Shown: positions 56,893 to 64,000 of the stretch, in pieces | How positions within the stretch are numbered: the stretch's first letter is position 1 | How the letters are laid out: every line of letters begins with the position of its first letter | DNA from: Gemmatimonadota bacterium | GTDB taxonomy: Bacteria; Gemmatimonadota; Gemmatimonadetes; Longimicrobiales; Gaopeijiaceae | Direction: 5' to 3' | Assembly: GCA_022825135.1 (NCBI GenBank) | Contig: JAJDYN010000021.1 | Coordinates: 1 to 64,000 of the forward strand | DNA length: 64,000 bases | Program-made: the position numbers and the translations under genes | The notes under the pieces: generated by a model | Told to the model about the DNA's origin: nothing | Seen by the model: only the letters and a program-made list of their open reading frames with translations | Database searches by the model: none

Positions 56893-59712
56893 TCACAGGT
56901 TCAGCCAGTAGTTCACCTTGACCAGGAAGATGTTGTCCGGGCGGATGCGCACCAGCTCGCCGGCGTCGTAGCGGAAGTCGAAGTCGCCGATGCCGTCGGA
57001 CGCGAGCGGGTCCCAGGCATCCCGCAGCGCGCGGTGGTAGCGGCGCTGCTGCCACACCAGGAAGAGCGTCGATCCGGGGCTCCACTCCCAGCGCAGCACC
57101 GCGTTGCCGCGCAGGCTGCGCACGTTGAAGTCCCGGTCGTGGATGGTGATTTCGGGAGCTGCGCCGGCCCCGTCGGGATCGATCAGGAAGCCGCCGCTCT
57201 CCAGCCGGTACATCGTGCCGGCGTCTTCGCCGTAGCGGAGGAAGTCGAAGGTCCCCGGCGTCCGGAATTCCTTCAGGCCCCCGTAGTCGCCGCTGGAGAT
57301 GAGCGGCTGGGCGTAGACCTGGAGCGTCAGCGTGGGCGAGAAGGTGACGTTCAGCCGGGTGTCGAGGGACAGCGTGGTCTGATCGATGGGGGCAAAGATG
57401 TAGCGTCGACCGAAGGTGGCGGTGGCCAGCGGGTCGTCGCGCGACGTCACGTACTGGGCCTCGGCGTAGCTGCGCGTGAGCCTGGGGCCCAGATGCAGCT
57501 CCAGCTTCTCGCCCGACTTGTAGGCGACGTTCAGCGATCCGGTGTGGCTCCAGGATCCGGCTTCGTCGAAGGCCCAGTTGTAGCTGGCCCGTCCGCTCAC
57601 GGGCTGCCGCGAGTCGGAGGAGAGGTTGGCGTTGCCCGCGTAGGACTGCGGATCGCGGGCGAGCGGACCGCCGCGGGTGAGCCGGTCGTTGTCGGTCGGG
57701 GCCCGGATCACCCCGCGGACCGAGCCGCCCCAGTAGTTCAGCCACTGCCAGTTCAGGTTGACGTTGAACTCCGAGTGGAGGCGGTCGCCCGCCGTGTTCC
57801 ACTTGCCGTCCGGTCCGCCGGAGACCGACCAGTTGCGCAGCCAGGTCCCGGGGCGCGGCTGGCGCCAGGTGAGGTGGGTGTCGAGCATGATGCGGTCGGC
57901 CTCGGTCTGGAAGCCGATGTCGTTGACCTCGTAGTCCGGGCTGATGCTCGCCATGGCGATGCGCGCCGTGAACGACCCCGACTGCTTGTTCACGTCGAAC
58001 ATGGCGTAGTGGCCGCCCAGCGAGGTGGCGTCGGGGTCCAGCACGCGGTTGTCGTCGGGGCGCTGGAAATACCGGGCCGAGGAATGCTGTGTACGGAGGA
58101 TGGCCGCCTCGCTGCCGGAGACGAGGCTGCGCGAGAAAGCCCCGTTGACGCGCCACGAGCGATCGTCCCACTCGTGGATGAAATCCACCCCGGCGACGTA
58201 CGCCGAGGAGTGCAGGCGGTCGCCCAGGATGCTGCCCGAGAGGTTGCGGTTGACGGCCGTGGCCATGGCGCCCAGCTGGGTGAGGCCGTCGCGGAGGTCG
58301 CGGCGGAGCCTTCCCGCCAGGTAGTTGGTCGCGGGTTCGAGTTCGGCTTCCCCCCGAGTCCCGCCGGCGTCCACGTAGGGGGCCATCTCGCGCCCGGTCA
58401 CGGCCTCCAGCAGCCCGACCGACCAGCCGTCCCCCACCTTCCCGGTGATCTTGGCGGCCCCCACGATGGTGGTCGCGGTGGGTGCGTCCGAGAAGACCGC
58501 GTCCGACGCCATCGGCCCCTGCGGCCGCCGGCCGATGCGGCGCGAGTACATGACCGTCGGAGGACGCCCGGTACTGCCCCCCGGTCCGCCGCGCGCGAAC
58601 TGGAAGATCTCCCCGCCCTCCACGAAGAAGGGGCGCCGCTCATCGAAGCGCGTCTCGAAGGCCGTGAGGTTGATCACCGCCGGGTCCACCTCGACCTGGC
58701 CGAAGTCGGGGTTGACGGTGGCGTCCAGGGTGAGGTTCGAGCCCAGCCGGTACTTGAGGTCGGCGCCCGCCCGTCCGAAATAGTCCGAACCCGAGCGGAA
58801 CGGGTTTTCGAACGAGACGTCGGCCGGCGCCGCCTGGCGAATGTACTCGGCGCTCAATCCGGCGTAGGGCAGGATCTCCAGCCTGCGTCCGGAAGCGACG
58901 CCCTCGATTCCGGCGAGGTGCCCGAATCGCGCCACGCCGCCCGGTTCCAGCTTGGGCGTGAAGGAGAAGACGGCGCGCTCCTGGTTGCGATTGATGGTGC
59001 GCTCGATCTGGAGACCCCACAGCTGGTCGGGAGCGGTGCTGAAGCGCAACTGGCTGAAGGGGATGCGCATCTCCACGAACCAGCCCTCGTCCGTAACCGA
59101 GGTGGCGACGTCCCAGACCGGGTCCCAGGAACCGTCCCCGCGGCCGTCCCCCCTGCCGCCGCCGAAGATGCCCGACCCTCCGCTCAGGACTTCGTCGCGC
59201 TTCATTCCGGAGGGATTGGTGGAGAAACGATACGCGGTGCGGTGATCGTGGTAGCTGTCCACGGTCACCGTGAAGAAGTCCGAATCGGGCACCCCCGCGT
59301 CCCGGCGGGCGAGCCGGGTGGTGACCGGAGCCGAGTCCAGCAGCCGCGCCCCGACGTAGAGCGCGTCGTCGTCGTACAGGAACAGGACCTCGGTGCGCTC
59401 GCTGACCGGGAAGCCCTCGTCCGGGTCCATCTGGGTGAACTCGGTCACCGCCGCGGCGTCGGCCCAGGGCGCCTCCTCCAACCGGCCATCGATCCGGATA
59501 TCGGTGGGCGTTCGGAGCGCGCGTGCTTCCGGCGCCTCCGCGTGTGGCACCAGGGCAAGCGCCCGGACGCCGCCGTCATCGTTCTGCTGGGCGGCCAGCG
59601 AAACGGGGGCGGACAAGAATGTGAGGGAGGCGGCCAGCAGGAGGGTGGCCAGCAACCCGGGCGGGCGCACCGTGCCCGGCGTGCGGAGACCCGTCCGGAC
59701 CGAACGGTTCAC
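56893..59712 (-). CDS. DUF5916 outer-membrane protein with CBM9-like domain
   Basis: 939 residues. Signal peptide (LTFLSAPVSLAAQQ). An N-terminal carbohydrate-binding-like domain (IRIDGRLEEAPWADAAAVTEF, about 65-230) precedes a large DUF5916 beta-barrel region (about 250-939) with the family blocks VNPDFGQVEVDPAVINLTAFE, ERRPFFVEGGE and a terminal aromatic strand NIFLVKVNYWLNL. Probably an outer-membrane channel or binding protein; ligand unknown. GTG start at 59712 overlaps the stop of the upstream gene (GTGA). Confidence 0.87.
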   Translation of the reverse strand: MNRSVRTGLRTPGTVRPPGLLATLLLAASLTFLSAPVSLAAQQNDDGGVRALALVPHAEAPEARALRTPTDIRIDGRLEEAPWADAAAVTEFTQMDPDEGFPVSERTEVLFLYDDDALYVGARLLDSAPVTTRLARRDAGVPDSDFFTVTVDSYHDHRTAYRFSTNPSGMKRDEVLSGGSGIFGGGRGDGRGDGSWDPVWDVATSVTDEGWFVEMRIPFSQLRFSTAPDQLWGLQIERTINRNQERAVFSFTPKLEPGGVARFGHLAGIEGVASGRRLEILPYAGLSAEYIRQAAPADVSFENPFRSGSDYFGRAGADLKYRLGSNLTLDATVNPDFGQVEVDPAVINLTAFETRFDERRPFFVEGGEIFQFARGGPGGSTGRPPTVMYSRRIGRRPQGPMASDAVFSDAPTATTIVGAAKITGKVGDGWSVGLLEAVTGREMAPYVDAGGTRGEAELEPATNYLAGRLRRDLRDGLTQLGAMATAVNRNLSGSILGDRLHSSAYVAGVDFIHEWDDRSWRVNGAFSRSLVSGSEAAILRTQHSSARYFQRPDDNRVLDPDATSLGGHYAMFDVNKQSGSFTARIAMASISPDYEVNDIGFQTEADRIMLDTHLTWRQPRPGTWLRNWSVSGGPDGKWNTAGDRLHSEFNVNLNWQWLNYWGGSVRGVIRAPTDNDRLTRGGPLARDPQSYAGNANLSSDSRQPVSGRASYNWAFDEAGSWSHTGSLNVAYKSGEKLELHLGPRLTRSYAEAQYVTSRDDPLATATFGRRYIFAPIDQTTLSLDTRLNVTFSPTLTLQVYAQPLISSGDYGGLKEFRTPGTFDFLRYGEDAGTMYRLESGGFLIDPDGAGAAPEITIHDRDFNVRSLRGNAVLRWEWSPGSTLFLVWQQRRYHRALRDAWDPLASDGIGDFDFRYDAGELVRIRPDNIFLVKVNYWLNL

Positions 59713-61307
59713 CACCTGTGCTGACGCCTCGGCCTCGCTGGACGCCGCACCTTGACCTGACCTCCCGACGGGGAGGGAGTCTCGATGCCGGCGAGCTCCA
59801 TGTCGTCCAGATAGCGCACCGTATCGGGGGCGGACACGGACTTGCGCAGCTCGCGGTCGAAGTTGGCCCGGGCGCGCGCCGACTCCTCCTCCGGGGTGTC
59901 CCCGCTCGAGTAGACCACCCGTCCGACCGAACGCTTGTCCAGACGGAGAGCGGACCGCACCTCCTCTCCTCCGAGGAGAGCCGACCGAATCGATGGGAAG
60001 CGGTAGACGATCTGCCCGGAGTCGGCGGGCTCCACCTCGGCGTCGAACTCGGCCGCCATCCTCTGGAGCTGGTTGCGCACGTCGGACGCGCCGATGTTCG
60101 GGTCGACGAGTGCGATGCGCACATCGTCCGTGGCGCGCTCCGCCGAGAGCGGGGCTGCGCCCCCGAGGCTCTGCCGGAAGACCATGCCGAGAAGCACCTT
60201 GCGCACGTTGCGCAGGCGGCGGCGGGCGTTCTCGGCCCTGTGGCCGACCCACCTCACCAGCGGCACCGAGAAGAAGAGCGTGCTGAAGACCGCGGGGACC
60301 CAGATCAGGCCGATCTCGGCCCCCAGGCCCCCCAGACCCAGCGGGGGAAAGATCAGCACCGGGGCGGAGAGCGCCGCCAGCAGGTTGAACCCGTTCAGAG
60401 AACCTATGAGCACGTTGGTTCCGGTCTTGTTGCCGGTGAACTCGGCGGCCTTCTCCAGGCGCTGCCACGCCGGGGCGGGTTGGCGCGCCTTCACGCGCCC
60501 GTGCGCGCTCACCAGCAGGTCGGCGAAGCTGTAGACCAGTTCGCCCTCGCGCGAGACGTGCACGTCGCCGCCGTAGGCGCCCATCAGCCGGCCCATCTCC
60601 TCCTCCGCCTCCGGGACCGGCAGCCCGGTGTGGCGCACGAGTTCGGGCACGGTCAGGGTGCCCTTGCGCGCCCGGATGAGGCGGATGACGCTGCGGTCGC
60701 GGTCGCGAAGGGTCGCGCGCGGCCGATCGGGACCGAAGACGAAGGCGAACACCTTCTTGTAGAAGGGCACCTTCCTGCCGCTCCGGCGCTCGAAGCGGTT
60801 GCCGTAGTAGGGCTGACCCAGGCGCCAGTCGGGGGTCCAGAGCCAGAACAGGAGGGGGAAGTTGAAGCCGCCGCCGCGGTGCCGTCCGCCGCCGAGGATG
60901 GAGCCGCCGTTGCGATCGTTTCCCCTGGAGGCCGCGATCAGGGCCGCGATCAGCAGGGTCACGAAGACGACGAAGTAGACCACCAGCATGACCACGATCC
61001 AGATCTTGAACGCGGTCTTGAGCACGCGCGCGGCGGTAGAGCGGAAGCGGACCCAGAGGGGCGTGTGGTCGCGGCGCAGCAGGCGCCGCTGGAAGGCGTA
61101 CACGATGTCGCCCTGTTCGCCGACTTCGACGTGTCCCTGATAGGTCTCCAGCAGCTTCCTGAGGCCGGATTCGGCGTCCGCCTGCGCGAGTCCGGTGGCG
61201 GCCATGACGTCGCCGACGGTAGCGCGGCCGCCGAGCCCGCGGAGGGCGCGGCGAAGTGGATCGGCGATCGGGGTATCGGGACCGGTGGCCGGAAGTGCGG
61301 TCGCCAT
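59709..61307 (-). CDS. Membrane protein with repeated winged-helix-like domains, unknown function
   Basis: 532 residues from ATG 61307 (weak ribosome-binding site). A repeated pattern of about 50 residues, G-x-L/A-T-V-x-x-[LV]-x-x-x-T-G-L-...-G-x-[IL]-V-Y-x-F, occurs at about 25-80 (ATVGDVMAATGLAQADAES) and 225-275 (LTVPELVRHTGLPVPEAEEE); a third, weaker copy is at about 420-470. Between them are transmembrane pairs (IVVMLVVYFVVFVTLLIAAL; LGAEIGLIWVPAVFSTLFF). The wHTH-like units could bind nucleic acid or protein; no family recognised. Translationally coupled to the DUF5916 gene. Confidence 0.7.
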   Translation of the reverse strand: MATALPATGPDTPIADPLRRALRGLGGRATVGDVMAATGLAQADAESGLRKLLETYQGHVEVGEQGDIVYAFQRRLLRRDHTPLWVRFRSTAARVLKTAFKIWIVVMLVVYFVVFVTLLIAALIAASRGNDRNGGSILGGGRHRGGGFNFPLLFWLWTPDWRLGQPYYGNRFERRSGRKVPFYKKVFAFVFGPDRPRATLRDRDRSVIRLIRARKGTLTVPELVRHTGLPVPEAEEEMGRLMGAYGGDVHVSREGELVYSFADLLVSAHGRVKARQPAPAWQRLEKAAEFTGNKTGTNVLIGSLNGFNLLAALSAPVLIFPPLGLGGLGAEIGLIWVPAVFSTLFFSVPLVRWVGHRAENARRRLRNVRKVLLGMVFRQSLGGAAPLSAERATDDVRIALVDPNIGASDVRNQLQRMAAEFDAEVEPADSGQIVYRFPSIRSALLGGEEVRSALRLDKRSVGRVVYSSGDTPEEESARARANFDRELRKSVSAPDTVRYLDDMELAGIETPSPSGGQVKVRRPARPRRQHRW

Positions 61308-61506
61308 CGTGTCGCGTCCGGGGTTTCGGGGGGCGTGATCGCGGGACACCAGCGCACGCGATTCTTGTCAACGGGGCTACGTACTCTAATCTATTCCGTG
61401 TTTCGCCACAGGCGAACGCCGCGGGGGGATGCAGGGTACCCGACCGGGGCCGGTGGGCCGGGCAACAGGCATGACGGGAACGAACGGCGAGGAAGGGTTG
61501 GACGGG

Positions 61507-63663
61507 ATGCTCGACAAACTGCGGTGCTTCGGGTCGGCGTGGCGCTCGGGTCGCGGAAGACTCCTCATCTGCGCGGTCACCCTGGGCGGCGGTCTGGTCG
61601 CGGGATGTGGCGGCGGGGAGGATGCGGGGGAGGTCCGGCTGCTCCCCGGGAGCGAGGAGATCCTTCACCGCGTCCTCGAGGCCGAGGACTCCCGTTCACG
61701 CGACGCCGCCGCGCACTTCACGTTCCTCGAGGGAATCTCCTGGCCCGACCCGGAGGTGCAGCGGATCACCGTGCGCGCCCTCGGGCGCCAGGAGAATCCT
61801 TCGGTTCTGGTGGACATCGGGTCCATGATGGAGAGTTCCTACGCCGACATTCGGGTCGAGGCCGTCAACGCCAGTGCACAGGCCGTAGTCGGCAGCGACC
61901 CCCGCCGGACGATGGTTGCGCTGATGAACTACCTGCCGCGCGAGAGGGAGCCGGAGGTGCGCGGTGCTGTGCTCGAGGCGATGGGCCGGCTCTCGTACCG
62001 GAATCCCGATGAGGTGGGGCAGGCCTACGACCTGCTGCTCGAGAATCTGGTCGCGGGGCTCGCCGTCGGCGGCTCCGTCTCCCTGCGGAGCCTGCCCCAT
62101 CCCGTCATCCTCGGAGGTGCGCGCGCGCTGGAAAACCTGGTTCGCACGCAGTCGCAGGTCGCGCCTTCCCCGCTCGTGCTGGAAGCACTCACGGAGTTGG
62201 CCGGCTACCGGGAGGTGGATGGAGAGGAAGGCGCGCAGGTGCGCCGGCTCGCCCTGGCGGGACTTGTGAGTGCGGGAAGACCCACCGAAGACGTGATCGC
62301 GGCCGCGCTGGCCGACGAAGACGCGCAGGTGCGCCGCCTCGCCGTGCTCGCCATCGGGGAGGGCGCGCTCGATGAGGTGCGGGCTCCCCTCGCGCAGGCG
62401 CTCGCCGACGCGAGTCACCTGGTGCGGGTGGAGGCGGTGCGGGCTCTGAGCGAAAGGGTCGACGGCAGCCAGGCCTGTGCGGAGCTGGTGGTACTGCTGC
62501 AGGACCCGAGCGCGCACGTGGCCCTCGAGGCCATCAACCGCCTCGCCGGTTGTCAGCCGGAAACCGCTCTGGCGCCTCTCGATACGCTGGTCCTGCGGGC
62601 CGATTCCGTGTCCGCCGGCGACTGGCACCGGGCGGCGCACAGCCTGGTGGCGCTGGCCGCGGTTTCTCCGTTCACCGCCCGCGGCCGGCTGCCCGCATTC
62701 TCCGCTCATCCGGTGTGGCAGATGCGGATGTACGCCGCGCGCGCCGCGGCCCGCCTGGAGCTCGTACCCGCGCTCCTGGCGCTGGCGGGTGACGGACACT
62801 GGAATGTGCGTGAGGCGGCCATCGCCGGGCTCACGCCGCTGGTGGGCCACGACGCCGACTCGGTCTACCTCGACGCCCTGGGCGCGGACGATCCGCAGCT
62901 GGTGCTGACGGCGGCCCGGTCGCTGGCCGGAAGCCCGCATCCGGATGTGCTGCCGGCCGCCTTCGATGCGCTCGAGCGCATGAGTGCCGATCGCAGGGAG
63001 ACCCACCGGGGCGTGCGCCTGGAACTCCTGCAGAGGATACGGGAGCTGGGTTCCCTGGAGGATCTCGACCGCGTGCAGCCCTACATGGAGGACTACGATC
63101 CGGTCGTTGCCCGGATCGCCGAATTCCTCCGCAACGACTGGACCGGAAGCGACCTTCGCTGGGCTCGTCCGTCGCCCCCGGAGCGGGTGCCGATGCCGAC
63201 CTTCGAGGAGATGCGCGAGATGGCTGCTTCCCGGGCCGTCATTCGCATGGCCGGGGGCGGCGAGATCGTCCTCGAGCTGCTCCCGTTCGAGTCGCCCGCC
63301 AACACGGCGCGCTTCGTCCGCCTGGCGCGCGAAGGATACTTCGACGGGCTCACCTTCCACCGGGTGGTCCCCAACTTCGTCATCCAGGGGGGCAGCCCCG
63401 GGGCGAACGAGTACCACGGGGACGGGCCCTACACCCGCGACGAGCTGACCATGCGTTCGCACGTGCGCGGCACGGTGGGCATCTCGACCCGGGGGCGCGA
63501 CACCGGCGACGGCCAGATCTTCGTGAACCTGGTGGACAACCCCCGCCTCGACCACAACTACACCATCATCGCCCGGGTGGTGGAAGGCATGGAGGTGGTC
63601 GACGACGTGCTGGAGGGGGCCGTCATGGAACAGGTCGCCGTCGTGGAACCGGCTCCCGGGTAG
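61507..63663 (+). CDS. HEAT-repeat lipoprotein fused to cyclophilin-type peptidyl-prolyl isomerase
   Basis: 718 residues from ATG 61507, preceded by AGGAAGGG; starts at 61429 and 61471 are less likely. Lipobox LVAGC at about residue 33. About ten HEAT-like helical repeats (AQVRRLALAGLVSAG, VRVEAVRALSERV, WNVREAAIAGLTPLV) fill 45-560. The C-terminal 150 residues are a cyclophilin: FHRVVPNFVIQGGSP, GTVGISTRGRDTGDGQIFVN and YTIIARVVEGMEVVD. Likely an envelope foldase acting on exported proteins docked to the HEAT scaffold (inference). Confidence 0.88.
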   Translation: MLDKLRCFGSAWRSGRGRLLICAVTLGGGLVAGCGGGEDAGEVRLLPGSEEILHRVLEAEDSRSRDAAAHFTFLEGISWPDPEVQRITVRALGRQENPSVLVDIGSMMESSYADIRVEAVNASAQAVVGSDPRRTMVALMNYLPREREPEVRGAVLEAMGRLSYRNPDEVGQAYDLLLENLVAGLAVGGSVSLRSLPHPVILGGARALENLVRTQSQVAPSPLVLEALTELAGYREVDGEEGAQVRRLALAGLVSAGRPTEDVIAAALADEDAQVRRLAVLAIGEGALDEVRAPLAQALADASHLVRVEAVRALSERVDGSQACAELVVLLQDPSAHVALEAINRLAGCQPETALAPLDTLVLRADSVSAGDWHRAAHSLVALAAVSPFTARGRLPAFSAHPVWQMRMYAARAAARLELVPALLALAGDGHWNVREAAIAGLTPLVGHDADSVYLDALGADDPQLVLTAARSLAGSPHPDVLPAAFDALERMSADRRETHRGVRLELLQRIRELGSLEDLDRVQPYMEDYDPVVARIAEFLRNDWTGSDLRWARPSPPERVPMPTFEEMREMAASRAVIRMAGGGEIVLELLPFESPANTARFVRLAREGYFDGLTFHRVVPNFVIQGGSPGANEYHGDGPYTRDELTMRSHVRGTVGISTRGRDTGDGQIFVNLVDNPRLDHNYTIIARVVEGMEVVDDVLEGAVMEQVAVVEPAPG

Positions 63664-63767
63664 ACGCCCATCGCCGAACAGGAGTTCATCCCGGACCGGC
63701 TCCGTCCTCCGCGCCGGATCGTCCATCGGCTGCAACCTGATCCCCGCCCACCCGCGAGACCAGCCTC

Positions 63768-64000
63768 ATGTCCCAGCGAAACATCCTCTACCTGTCCCGC
63801 GCCCACGTCGAGCAAGCCGGGGTTTCCATGGCGGAGATCATCGACGCCCTGGAGTTCATGTTCCGGGAGAAGGCGGCGGGCCGAGTGGAGATGCCGCCCA
63901 AGCCGGGCATCCATCCGCGGCCGGACTCCTTCCTGCACGCGATGCCGGCCTACGTCGAGCGTCAGAATGCCGCCGGGATCAAGTGGATCTCGGCCTATCC
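63768..64000 (+). CDS. Ornithine cyclodeaminase/mu-crystallin family (3' partial)
   Basis: The first 77 residues are visible before the right edge. LSRAHVEQAGVSMAEIIDALE, RVEMPPKPGIHP and HAMPAYV...AAGIKWISAYP are the substrate-binding half of the OCD/mu-crystallin family, which includes ornithine cyclodeaminase, alanine dehydrogenase and ketimine reductases. Substrate cannot be decided from this part. No strong ribosome-binding site before ATG 63768. Confidence 0.85.
   Translation, partial: MSQRNILYLSRAHVEQAGVSMAEIIDALEFMFREKAAGRVEMPPKPGIHPRPDSFLHAMPAYVERQNAAGIKWISAY

Noticed and set aside
56785-59724. 979-codon plus-strand ORF opposite the DUF5916 gene
   Set aside because: Composition of a shadow frame; DUF5916 blocks and signal peptide are on the minus strand.

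Overview
This is a GC-rich bacterial chromosomal segment, dense in genes, with frequent GTG and TTG starts and many stop/start overlaps (ATGA, GTGA, TTGA). A SusC/SusD outer-membrane pair, numerous lipoproteins and signal-peptide enzymes, a DUF5916 outer-membrane protein and PIN-type toxin-antitoxin pairs point to a diderm. The Gemmatimonadota are my best guess, but this is inferred from gene content only; no rRNA is present to confirm it. I see no insertion sequence, prophage or CRISPR array.

Region 1 (1-6.8 kb): the 3' part of a BadF/BadG-family kinase, then two nearly identical Hsp20 genes 5.2 kb apart. Each Hsp20 gene has a textbook sigma-54 (-24/-12) promoter preceded by three equally spaced copies of a TGnCA-TTC-TGnCA palindrome, and each ends in a similar hairpin. 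Between them lie a fused aspartokinase/homoserine dehydrogenase and a leucine-rich-repeat lipoprotein.

Region 2 (6.9-20.6 kb): housekeeping genes trpS, a DHDPS/HOGA-type aldolase, purA, ffh, rpsP, rimM and trmD. The usual continuation (rplS, rnhB) appears only after a 6 kb module made of SusC, SusD and two small lipoproteins. A tRNA-Lys(TTT) follows rnhB.

Region 3 (20.6-34.1 kb): secreted and membrane enzymes: LytM-type M23 protein, FAD oxidoreductase, a plug-only receptor-like protein, a secreted amidase, a fatty-acid desaturase, a GPP34 protein, a beta-propeller/TraB-like fusion, a tandem amidohydrolase, a VapBC pair and an NHL-propeller protein.

Region 4 (34.1-46.7 kb): a minus-strand operon for a PaoABC-like periplasmic molybdenum hydroxylase, with an unannotated 59-residue membrane ORF between its large and flavin subunits. 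Then a dicarboxylate-type symporter, a DUF2236 protein, DinB, MATE, an orphan VapC, a gamma-glutamyltransferase and a Met-rich exported protein.

Region 5 (46.8-64 kb): an Lhr-type helicase with a coupled rhodanese, two more PIN toxin-antitoxin pairs, an RnfD-like membrane protein with a sulfatase-modifying-factor-like partner, a DUF5916 protein coupled to a membrane protein with winged-helix-like repeats, a HEAT-repeat/cyclophilin lipoprotein and the 5' end of an ornithine-cyclodeaminase-family gene.

The features that most deserve follow-up are the duplicated sigma-54 Hsp20 control region, the split ribosomal operon, the small ORF in the molybdenum-hydroxylase operon, and the propeller-TraB fusion.
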